This document shows, one piece after another, positions 54,504-64,000 of a stretch of DNA of 64,000 nt. Origin of the DNA: Ostrinia nubilalis. Its lineage: Eukaryota > Arthropoda > Insecta > Lepidoptera > Crambidae. How positions within the stretch are numbered: the first letter of the stretch is position 1; each line of letters starts with the position of its first letter. Both the position numbers and the translations under genes were made by a program. The notes beneath the pieces were generated by a model. That model did no database searches, was not told the DNA's origin, and saw only the letters and a program-made list of their open reading frames with translations. The DNA lies in the NCBI RefSeq assembly GCF_963855985.1, contig NC_087093.1, positions 1,867,501 to 1,931,500 on the forward strand, given 5' to 3'.

Positions 54504-56795
54504 CTGCCGCACAATTTATAAACGCAGTAAGTAACACGTGAACAGTTTCGAGAAAAACGCGATCAAAGTTGAAATTTTATTTTGGGGTGTCTACAATTAG
54601 TTACGCAAATATTTGTAAAAAAAAATATATGGGCTTATAGAGCTAAACTCAAAGTTTATTTTGATATGAGGTTTTTGTATTTTAATTAATATTTTGTATT
54701 TAAAATTATTAAAAAACTGTTTATGTTATGGATTAACTAAGTTTTCGTTCGATACTTACTACCCATGAATGCAGTATGATTGTTCCTTACTGCGTTTATC
54801 AGTAGTTTTCGTTACTTACGGTACATGTGTTAAATGATTGATTTAAATTTTAGTTCTTACAACGTAATATATGCGCCGTATCTTTACAACTTACTGCATT
54901 TATGAGTGGGAGTGTGAATCAAAATAATTTATCAAAACTTTAAATGCGCAGTAATAATACAATTATACTGCGCTTATCATAAGCCAATAACGCTTTCATG
55001 TTGAACTTTCCCAAATGACCAAGGGGTAAATGAAACAAGTATTACAAAATAATTGCTGAAATCGCTTGTTATTCAATCAAAAATTAAGATATGGCACCCA
55101 CTTTTAGATCTTAAATATACCAATCTAATAAAATAAAGACTCGGTCGTTCGTTTCAGCCGAAAGACATCCACTGCTGGACAACGGCCTCCCCCAAGGATT
55201 TCCACAAAGACCGGTCCTGTGCCGCTCGCATACAGGCACCTGACGCGACCTTCACCAGATCATCGGTCCACCTAGTGTGAGGCTTGCCCAAGCTGCGTCT
55301 TCCAGCTCATGGTCGCCACTCAAGAACTTTCCTGCCCCAGCGGCCATCAGACAACTTATAGTGTCTTCAACCTTCAGAGGAGTGGGTACAGCACGGCATT
55401 TGACATGATTTTTGTCTTGTCCATTAAAGACCCATTTGTTGAGAGGCTCTATTGAGGCAATCGAGGATTGAGCTTAGATCCTCCACGTTCTCAGCCATGA
55501 CTACGATATCGTCCGCGAATTAAAGATGGGTGATGTACTCGCTGATGATATTTTTATGCCCAATCCGCTCCAGTCCAGAAGCTTGAAAACATCTTCCAGA
55601 GTGGTAGTGAACAGTTTTAGAAATATGACATCTCCCTGTCTGACCCCTCGCTGCAACTGAAGTCCTGATCCCGGAGACGGACTGACATTGTGGCCTATTC
55701 GTACAAGCCCTTCAACGATTATATCTATAGTAAATTTGGCACCGTTGGAGAGACTGTAGCTTGAAGAGAGAAGTCTTTCTCATAGACCACAAATGCCAGA
55801 CAAAGTTGCTGATTATTCTCCTCAGTTTTCTGCCATAGATAAGTATGTGGTCTATCATACTAAAGCCTTATCGGAAACCGATTTGTTCGGGAGGCTAGAT
55901 GTCGCGTGAAACCATTCATGATGACTCTCAAAAACAGAATCAGAAGTGATGGTGAGATGGGTATAAAATAAATTCTTCAACAAGGTTTTGTTGCCTTTTT
56001 TGAAGAAGAGTATCACCACACTTCTGTGCCATGCCGTAGGCGTTTTTCCCTGAAGGATGACGGAATCGAATAGCTTCTAAAGAGCCTTTAGTACCGGCGT
56101 TCCGCCTGATTTCAGAAGCTCAGTCGTGATTCCATCATCGCCCGGTGCCTTGTTGTTTTTCAGCTGTTTGAGAGCCATTCTAATCTCGTACAGACACGTC
56201 CGGGATATCTTCGGTATAGTGTCGGGTCAATCTAGCTCTTGGGTCTTCGGCTAGATTGGTCATTTGGACAGGTTTTCAACTTCTTCCAATAACATAAGAG
56301 TCAGCCACTGCGTTCATAACATGTTAACACCTAGGCAGCACTCTGACAATCCTTAGTATGTACGCAGTATAATTGTAATTACTGCATTAATATTAAGTAC
56401 AAGTCATCTGTTTTTCCTATGGAAACATAATATCAGTGTGTGTTTAAGTGGAATTACTGCACATATACTATGTGCAAGGTGAACTTAACAATTGTAGAAA
56501 CATAATATAATGATGTAATTGGCACATACTGCACTATTACTGTGTAGCAAATTAAGTAAGCGCGAGTATTCACGTAATATTAAGTTATTATGTGCTCTTA
56601 CTGCTAACATAGTATGTGAAGAAACCTACAATCTGCTCTTTACTGCGTTTATGATAACATGTATCTTCCGTTCTAAGATAGATAGAAAAAAACGGGTCTT
56701 TGATTCTTATAGATCGCGATGTCAGGATTCAGAATATTCAAAACAATCATAAATGCAGTAAGTGGTACTTACTGCGTTTATAAATTGTGCGGCAG
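54504..56795. mobile_element. DNA element with 28-bp terminal inverted repeats, TAAA duplication and a TTACTGCGTTTAT motif array, split by an RTE insertion
   Basis: Ends ctgccgcacaatttataaac / gtttataaattgtgcggcag, flanked by TAAA (54500-54503, 56796-56799). The word (t)actgcgtttat, a part of the terminal repeat, recurs inside in both orientations: about 54518(r), 54790, 54892, 54950(r), 54966, 56381, 56453, 56525, 56600, 56640, 56752(r) and 56767, where r marks inverted. Removing the RTE insertion leaves roughly 1.1 kb. No transposase frame. Superfamily unknown. Confidence 0.75.
55141..56335 (-). pseudogene. Decayed RTE-clade LINE (reverse transcriptase to 3' end) nested in the DNA element
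   Basis: Read on the minus strand from about 56335 to 55141. Recognisable pieces are APGDDGITTELLKSGG (about 56150-56100), RGVRQGDV, FADDIVVMAEN carrying the reverse-transcriptase FxDD motif (about 55520-55490), and the C-terminal RRTDG.WGRKVLEWR-like and WTDDLVKV-like segments. It ends near the QQW.SFG(R) position and a short (acga)n tail. Frameshifts and stops separate these pieces, so it is dead. The tail places it with the (ACGA)n subfamily at 16624-16868. Confidence 0.8.
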
Positions 56796-56799
56796 TAAA

Positions 56800-57684
56800 G
56801 AGCTGGCGACAGTTTCTCTGAAGTCATGTGATCCCAAAAAAGGTACTAGCCTAGGTATATGCGTCATGACTTGATTATTATCAACATCGGCACTCCTCTG
56901 GCGAGATTGTGATAAAAAGCTCCATTCAATATTTTGCACACTTAAATTCCAACAAAATGATAACGGGACTATTAATTCCCACCTCTCCTTCCCACCGCTG
57001 CAACTCCAGTGTAGCCCGGATCTCCAGCTTGACCGCCAATAAAAACACAACCAGTGTAGGTCATGTTTGTCCCGGGGGAAAGTTAACTGTCATTGGAATC
57101 GCAACGAAATTAATCAGAAGAACATAGGAGGAGTTCGAAGTTAAGGTTCGACTTCCCTTCATTGCAAAGCGGATGACAGGTGACAAACAAAGGTTTAGTA
57201 ACCTTTAAGAAAAGGTATGCACCAACAAAATAATATTGATCTATCCATGCTAGCCATCAGCCATGTATTATTGTTGTCTGACTTGTTTTCAGCAAACACT
57301 CCGCAGCGACACCAGTGACATCTGAGTTGTTGGTGTAGCAAACATCAAAACCGCAAACGAGTAGACTGCCCACTATGATAGATGAGTTTGCTATGTTATT
57401 GCATGAACAGAAGTTTGTTTTGAAAACACGTTTTATCAGACAAGCAATTAATTGTGGGGTGAATAATAACTGCGCCATTTTATTCTATTATCAGGTTGCA
57501 AAACACTCCGTCACTTTGTCGAAAGAAATTCTTACTTTCATTTCATTTTCAAATATAAATATTGCAGGTTTTATCATTGAATAAGGCCTTTGATTCTTTT
57601 TGTCAACTAATTACCTACTTTAGATTGCAGTAGTTTTTTGTTAAAGTCCTAGAGGACTAATGGAATTATCAACACTTACAACAC
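56800..57684. other. Presumed intron, no recognised feature
   Basis: Short open frames on both strands (up to 90 codons) without a family I recognise; about 56980-57070 could read MTYTGCVFIGGQAGDPGYTG on the minus strand before a stop, of unknown meaning. Confidence 0.35.
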
Positions 57685-57687
57685 TTA

Positions 57688-57848
57688 GAGCGCTTTCAAA
57701 TTAGGGCGATAGTAGCGCGACTGCAGCGCGGCCGCAGCGTTTTTATAATGTGAAGGCATGCATCCACTGTCACATAGTATGACATTTTCGGCAGCGCGTC
57801 TGTCGCGCGTTTTTCGCGCTGCTAAATCGCCTAAATGTGAAAGCGCTC
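57688..57848. mobile_element. PIF/Harbinger-like MITE with TTA duplication (second family)
   Basis: Terminal inverted repeats gagcgctttcaaattagg / ctaaatgtgaaagcgctc flanked by TTA (57685-57687 and 57849-57851). GC-rich interior with repeated gcgcg words. 161 bp, non-coding. Confidence 0.85.
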
Positions 57849-57851
57849 TTA

Positions 57852-58652
57852 AAGTAGAGTTGTCTGCCTACTGCTGGTTTCTACATACACGATCTTCATC
57901 TTTTTCATACAAACTACATGTTTAACACATTCTGGAAGTCTGTGCCGAGTGCAAACTTCAGCAAGGTCTAGCCACTTTGCCATCCAATTTGTCGTAACCT
58001 AATATAAAGTTAAAGAACCGACGGAGACCGACGATTCATTCGGCAGCCATCGCCGCAGTGAGTTCGCAACTATTCCATCACCGCTGTAAGGTAGATAGGC
58101 AAATAGCTCAATGCTTTGTAGACGTGTTGCTTGGCCCGAGGCAGAAGAGACAGCGGGCTGAGTTACGGGGTAAATTGTGAAGACTGGTGTCGGTCAAAAC
58201 TGAACCGTAATTGGTTACTATGAGTACAAGACTCATCAATATGCATCTAGCTCTACAGTGAGCTTTAAGAATCACATTGAAATTTAATATTTTTGGAGCG
58301 CGGTATTTCATAAATTAGAAACACGCACATACTTATTCCATTGACATTTTAGTGCTAAAAGTATAGAACACAAATCGCGCAAACCAGAACGTGAACTTTT
58401 AGATTACGGCTAATGGCATTTGGGGAATTAAAATTGTAAAAACTGGTAATAATTATTATCCATTTAAGCGATTCACTGTTCACAAAATAGTAAAACAACA
58501 TAGGACATTGTCGCTCGCTCTCCTCCTCCTCTTAATTGAAAGTCTCTAAACCACCCTAAATTAAGTGAGTAAAAAGGCAAAGATATGAGATGCTGCGCTT
58601 GGGCGATTTAGGTCTATTCCGCTGGCCGCTTATATCTTAAGCCTGCCCAAGG
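57852..58652. other. Intron just downstream of the CELF exon
   Basis: No further exon recognised. ctccttcctcct-like pyrimidine runs at 58515-58535 are the only notable feature. Confidence 0.45.
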
Positions 58653-58666
58653 TGTTGCGTGCTTAC
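58653..58666 (-). promoter_or_regulatory. 5' splice site region after the CELF exon
   Basis: Minus strand gtaagcacgcaac; a good GTAAGY donor directly after CCG. Confidence 0.88.
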
Positions 58667-58746
58667 CGGCATAGTTTGACTTCCGTGCAGGCTGGTGATG
58701 GCCGCCTGCGCCTCCTGGTGAGAGCTGAACTTCACGAACGCACACC
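58667..58746 (-). CDS. Exon of a Bruno-like/CELF RNA-binding protein (part of RRM2)
   Basis: An 80-bp internal exon. In frame it reads [16 protein letters not shown], then [10 protein letters not shown]. This is the RNP1-bearing half of RRM2 of CELF-family proteins (CUGBP/Elav-like; bruno-3 in flies, CELF3-6 in vertebrates), where GCAFVKFSS and LHGSQTMPG are near-invariant. The matching vertebrate exon is also 80 bp. On the minus strand it is bounded by ttgcttgttgcag|GG and CCG|gtaagc, with two bases completing a Gly codon from the previous exon. CELF proteins bind GU-rich RNA and control splicing, translation and decay. The next exons are not in the window, so the flanking introns exceed 58 kb and 5 kb. 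Orthology to fly bruno-3 rather than another paralogue is inference. Confidence 0.92.
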
Positions 58747-58762
58747 CTGCAACAAGCAAACG
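58747..58762 (-). promoter_or_regulatory. 3' splice site region before the CELF exon
   Basis: Minus strand gtttgcttgttgcag, a T-rich tract ending in CAG directly before the exon. Confidence 0.88.
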
Positions 58763-61700
58763 GTTTTATTGCACACGCATTCCGACTCACTTGTAGTAAC
58801 AATTGTGATAAGGCGCAAGTTTATTATAATTTTGCAAGTGGTAAAGTACTGATAAACGAATAAAATTGATTAAAAGGTGAGCTTGAAGGTTGAATTGTTA
58901 GTTTTGCTCTATCGATTCCTAATAGGTGAACATTGACTTATACAAATTGTGGTAATCGACTAATAAGACCTAATATAAAACAATGTCTTTCCATCTATCT
59001 ATATCGTACGATAAACTGAGAAAGTGATTTTAAATAGAGAAAGTGATTCAAGGGAAAGATTTTCATGTAAATACATTGCATCCGTATTCGGTTGATGTTT
59101 ACGAATAAAAATAATTAAATGACACATAAATAAACAACAATTTATTATTTACAAAGATTTTGTTTTAATTGCTACAATATTACATTGTTTCTCCTGTAAT
59201 ATTTCCTAAAATAAATGAATATCCCGCTAATTGGAATGGAAAACAGTGATTAACAGTGGAAAGCTAATTAATCTTTATGCAGAAGCATAGTGGTGTAAAA
59301 TCGCGTTTCTCAATTAGCAGACCATCAATATTCACTGATTCAGACTGCATTAGCTTTCATCAGATTGGCCTAAAGCTAACCAGCTGTGAAAACATACATT
59401 AACTCAATAAGTAGACCAAAACGTTAATGGAATCATAATTTAATCAATATCAAACAAGAACACTCAGGGTAAGAAAACTCCTTTTGTAGCACAATGCACA
59501 ATTTTTGATGCGGTCGAAGTCCTCCAAGATCTGATTAAATTCTTTGCGGATCTCAGGAAAGTTCAGACATCACATCACATCCAACTGTCATTGGGTTTCA
59601 ATTCATTGCCATGCTCTTAGAATCTAGCTACATAGAGGTGCCATGTGAAAATGAGACTAATCTCTCTACATTCTGTAAGTAAACGATGTGATGAAATGTT
59701 GTCTAAATTCAAGATTTTAGCCTTTTAATAAATAAGAAGAAATTTGTGTCCTCTAAAGTACAGATGCAAATTTTTATTAAAAATAGATTTTTTAGGATAT
59801 TTTACTGCCTTAAGGTAGTTTTCAATTTGAAAGATCACATTATTTTTAAACTCTACCCGAGTAACTGCAGCTCTATTTTATAATGTCTAAGCAAGTTTAC
59901 GAAACGAAGGATCATAACATACTTTTTCCAATAACAAGCTATCAAACCGTTACACCACTAGAAATATCAATCTTGATTTCACAGGTGGAACCGCGAAGCT
60001 AGTGATGTCCAAAGAGAGGTTTTGGAAAAGCAGATGAAGATTTTTTCTGTATTATTGTTATTGGCGAAATTTAATTTATTTAATTTACTAAGGCATACAC
60101 AGCCATTCAAAACTACTATGATAATTAGATATTGAATTGTATCTTGAATAAGACTAGACTATGTATTATAGTATTGATAAGTGCACCTTATCGGTAGATA
60201 AGGTATCTACGATGTATCGCAGCAAAGTGCAAAAGAACTTCAATTGAAAGATAATTAATTTGTCGATGAATCGATATCATCTCAAAGTAGTCCCTTTTGT
60301 TGCTGCACATCACTAGCAGAGGGGGAAGGGGTCATGTCTTAATGACGACTGATGGATCCTGCTTATGACGAGGGATTACGTAAAGCCAACTCGGTCGCAA
60401 CTAAATCAGTTACGGTGATCTTTCGGTAACGCGGTGGATGCTTCCACCGCCTTTGTTTTCGTTATAAAAACATTCGCGTAAATTTTTATTGCAGTCTCTC
60501 CCGGAATTTAGGGAAATGTACGAGTTGTTGATGGTCTCGCTGGTTGGAGGGAGCCATCGGTGAGTAATAACATCTCGTGGAAACAAAATGAATAAATTGC
60601 ATTGTTTGCAAGTAGGTATTCTTGAAAGCTTTTACCTGTTTATGTGAATTATTAAAACGTTGCGAGTAAAAATAACTTGTCTGACAAAAAATTGAGAGCA
60701 TTTAATATTTTAGAGCACATTTGTGCGTGCGTAGGATGTAAAACTAAAAAAAATTTCAGTTATCAGCTGAACAGAACAGAACTGTGAACTGATACATTAT
60801 TAATATTTGCGGAAGTGGAAGTGATTTGCGGACACCTCTTCACAGGATGTTGTGCATAATCTATAAGCCCGGATTAGGAACGGACCCTTGCTCGCCGCTT
60901 TTTGCTTTAATCGAATGTAAACAATCAAAACCAAAACTCCCTCCCACATTAACCCCGCGTACGCGACCGAAATATAAGAACTGTACACACGGGTGCTCTA
61001 TTTGCTAAGTATGCTCGTAACTTCTTATTGAATCAGCCTCAGATTCGGTAAAGGAGCGACCGTGAAAGGTAAAAACTCCACAGGGAAAATTGTGGCGACT
61101 ATTTTATCTTCCGCGAGCGCTCGGCGAAAGTACGATTATGCCCGACTGGCTTTTATTCGTATTATCCTTTGTTCAACTGGATAAAGGACCATAGCCGAAA
61201 CGTTTTCCGAAAAGGCGTTCGAAATGAATTAGGACGCAGTTTTAAGCCGCTTCGTGTTTACACTGAGAAAATAGAGACAGCGATGGGCCGTCGAAAAAAA
61301 CAATTTGTCGAGTTCGCCGGCGTCGCGTGAAAGAATAATAACACGGGCGGAGTCGCGACGAGGGCCGGCCGCGGGCGCACCGGGAAGCCATTATGAGGAC
61401 GTCACACGGCGAGTGAGAAAGAAGTCAAAACTTCGCCGGCAAACATGGAACTATTTACTGCTTCCACATTCGACGACGTGTGCTCAGAAGTTGGCTGCAA
61501 TTTGTTAACCTATCGCGGTGCACGCAGCCCGCGTGGCTCGCAGGTGACTTGGCCGCTGGCCAAAGATGTGTTTTCCTGTTGTTGGCACAAACTCACAGAT
61601 CAGTTTTTATCGCGCGAAAGGCCTTTATAGCCGCCCGATAGCGGGCGCCTCCGTCAAAATGTTTTCGCGTCGCCGCCGAACACAAATATTATTGGATGGT

Positions 61701-63718
61701 TTTATGTATCGGAAGCATTATACGTTAAAAACTTTGGCACTCCACCGCTGATACAGCGACACTTCAAAATTGATGATAATGTAACTGAAGCACGGTGTAG
61801 GTACTATTTTAATGTCGCCGGCGAATAATAGTGAAACTTTTGTCACGTTACGTTGTTTGTTTGTTTGCTCCGGCAGAACTGAAGATTTGCCGCGCGAACG
61901 CTGAAAAATTGGGTGAAGTATTGCCGTTACTTCCAGACAATTGTTTCAAATAACTCAATCGGTACGAACTCTACTAATTTTGAAGAAAAAAATCAACGAG
62001 ATTTGTCAAAGTCGCGAGATATTCAGAACGAATTTATCATTTGGTTTTTTGTTGTCGCTCCTGATTGTCTTCCAGCAGTTTTTGGGCGCGCCCTTAGTGC
62101 GCTTTGTGCGTGTATCTGAATTGCTGCCTCAAAGAATAGCGATTCAATGAAATGAACCGTCGGCGGTGTGTTTGCTTGTCAACTTAACAGGATAATTTGT
62201 CAAAGGTTCTTTGAGGCCTTGTCGTCGTTTGACGGGCGTCATCTCAGGTAAACACGCTGGCGGGATGATGAGGGCAGCCGAAAGACTTCGGGCGAACGTA
62301 GTTTGGGCTGGGCAGGGTTCTGTATATTTAGATATAACGCAACTATACAACTAAAAAAATGATTTGCTTTTCTGTACCGGATAAAATGTTTGTTATGATT
62401 TTTTTTCAGAGCTGGCTGACCTATAATATCTTCAAAAAATGAACTTTGTTAATTGAATTGACCTTTAAGATACCGCTAGATGGAGTAAAGGGCGTCCTTA
62501 ATTAATTACAAGGATCTGCTGAAGTAATCCCTTATTTCAGTATTGATCAATGGCTTAATACACAAATTAAGACTTTTATTTTAGTAGCGATACATTTTTC
62601 GTTGTTTACCCAAACAAAACTTAACGGATCCCTCATCCGAACCTCGTATTTTTCACAGGGACGCAATTCTTAACCCCTGAAGCATGTTGAGTTGACGGGC
62701 GGCCCGTGGGCCCTCAGGAATTTTCTTTGTTTTCGCCAAAGGCTTAGGCCCGAGCATCTTCACAAGAGCACGCCAGTATCTGCGTAATCGTCTCGAATAA
62801 ACAAGAAAATGTGTTAAATGGAATATGCCTGTTTGGGTTAACTTAATTTGTTAAAGGATGGCTTTGTTTCTCCAACGACGCATCTAATAAAGGCTTGAAA
62901 AAAGGTTTGGTACCGGTTTGTTTTGCTCTTTTTGCCTCTGAAGTACGTAAGATGTATGCTTGTGTACTACTCTTGTGGTTATTGCTTTAGGAGCATGACT
63001 TGTTTTTTGTGATGATTAAAGATACAGTGATTGATTGATTTGACGTAAAACTTGAATCAAGAGTAGTATCGATCGACAACGCCATTTCTTTTTTTTTAAT
63101 TGTTGAATTATCTTCCGAGTACTTCTGACCAACTGGACTGAGGTCAATTCATACTTCGCACCCTTCCTGGAATAAGTACGCAAGTGAAAAATGCCAACTT
63201 TTCAGGAGCGTAAAAAAACTGTCCTAAAAATTTATAACCATTATTAAAAATATGTGTTATACATCAAAAGATCGCTAAAAATGTCTGTGAGGGGCCTATG
63301 TATTTATATTTAAAATACATTTAATAGGTTTTGAGAAAAACTTAAAAAAGAGCGTTGCGTACTTATTCCGCGAAACATATTTAACACCTTGTTGTTGTAA
63401 TTATTAATATTGCATTGTTGACATGTAAAGGAATACATGCTGTTTGGTATTATTGCAGATAACCACTTATTGGCGTTCAGATTTAGTCGTGCATTCAACG
63501 TGTAAGTGTAGTTTACGTAGTTTTTCCTCGAACTATTCGTATCGAAATAAATTCGTAAAAAGGATAACGTACTTTTACCTTGTGAAAAATTACATAACTT
63601 ATGGTTGTATTTAAAATTATAGCTTTATTCAAAATCAAAAAGTTACAATATTTTTGCATAACTATATTATAATTTTCGAAAATTGCATTTTTAGGGAGAG
63701 ACGAGCTATCAAAAGGAC
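58763..63718. other. Upstream intron of the CELF gene, CG-rich patches, no exon seen
   Basis: A second LFVGM-type RRM exon was looked for on the minus strand and not found. About 60830-61700 and 62040-62330 are CG-richer than the rest and could be regulatory. A 10-bp inverted pair ctagtgatgt / acatcactag (59999 and 60307) may mark an old transposon without visible duplication. Confidence 0.45.
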
Positions 63719-63720
63719 TA

Positions 63721-63838
63721 ATGCCCGTTTTCACCATCAATCCCTAATTTGTAAGTGACTTCTATGGTGATACATAACAGGAATTTTGTTTTTATAGGGG
63801 TCACTTAAAAATTTGGGATTAATGGTGAAAACGGGCAT
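63721..63838. mobile_element. 118-bp palindromic MITE with TA flanks
   Basis: Terminal inverted repeats atgcccgttttcaccatcaa / ttaatggtgaaaacgggcat, continuing inward (tccctaatttgtaagtgac / gtcacttaaaaatttggga). TA at 63719-63720 and 63839-63840. Non-coding. Confidence 0.85.
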
Positions 63839-64000
63839 TAAACTCATTTATTTTTGCAAGTAGGCTTTTATAAAGCACTTTTATAGTTTTACACTCCCCA
63901 GTATTAACCCAACCACTGCTTCAGGACATTTTTTTTTACGGAAGCGGTAGATAGATATTTTGTAAAGTTACCATTTAAAACAGAAAATCCACAATCACCA

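Noticed and set aside
59999..60316. Possible transposon bounded by ctagtgatgt / acatcactag
   Set aside because: Only 10 bp of inverted match and no target duplication; kept as a note only.

Overview
The window is AT-rich animal nuclear DNA and almost certainly comes from a moth or butterfly (Lepidoptera). This rests on many copies of repeat families typical of that order: Helitron-like elements that open with an ACTAATATTATAAATGCG-type head and end in CTAG, RTE-clade LINE tails ending in (ATG)n, and short palindromic elements with GTTGCACCA ends. There are no bacterial features and no operons. The only host coding sequence I can support is one 80-bp exon at 58667-58746 on the minus strand. 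It encodes part of the second RNA-recognition motif of a Bruno-like/CELF RNA-binding protein and has good splice sites. The rest is therefore best read as very long intron: more than 58 kb downstream and more than 5 kb upstream of that exon.

Two LTR retrotransposons dominate, both on the minus strand, the same sense as the CELF exon. At 4806-10642 lies an errantivirus-like element with 268-bp LTRs identical by eye, a 4-bp AGCT target duplication, a primer site matching serine tRNA, and Gag, Pol and Env reading frames. Its Pol has lost the reverse transcriptase and nearly all of RNase H in frame, and its Env carries one in-frame stop. At 35469-39898 lies a compact Ty3/Gypsy element of Mag type: 110-bp LTRs identical by eye, a 5-bp ATTAT duplication, and one intact 1330-codon Gag-Pol frame. 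Both inserted recently.

The rest is a mosaic of non-autonomous elements, often nested. A TA-flanked element (13636-18296) holds an 894-bp palindrome, a smaller inverted repeat and two RTE fragments. A 2.3-kb near-perfect palindrome lies at 27992-30290. Two elements (40912-41908 and 54504-56795) carry terminal inverted repeats plus arrays of one short motif inside; the second was split by a decayed RTE copy. PIF/Harbinger-like elements with 3-bp duplications, a hAT-like element with an 8-bp duplication, several Helitron-like copies and six copies of a GTTGCACCA palindrome fill the gaps. Near 51.4-52.4 kb, remnants of a Harbinger-type transposase and a P-element/THAP9-type transposase lie side by side, separated by Helitron insertions. 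Long stretches between these (for example 2.0-4.8, 20.3-22.0, 30.6-32.0 and 58.8-63.7 kb) show nothing I can name. Coordinates of repeat edges are by eye; percent identities and family names need alignment.
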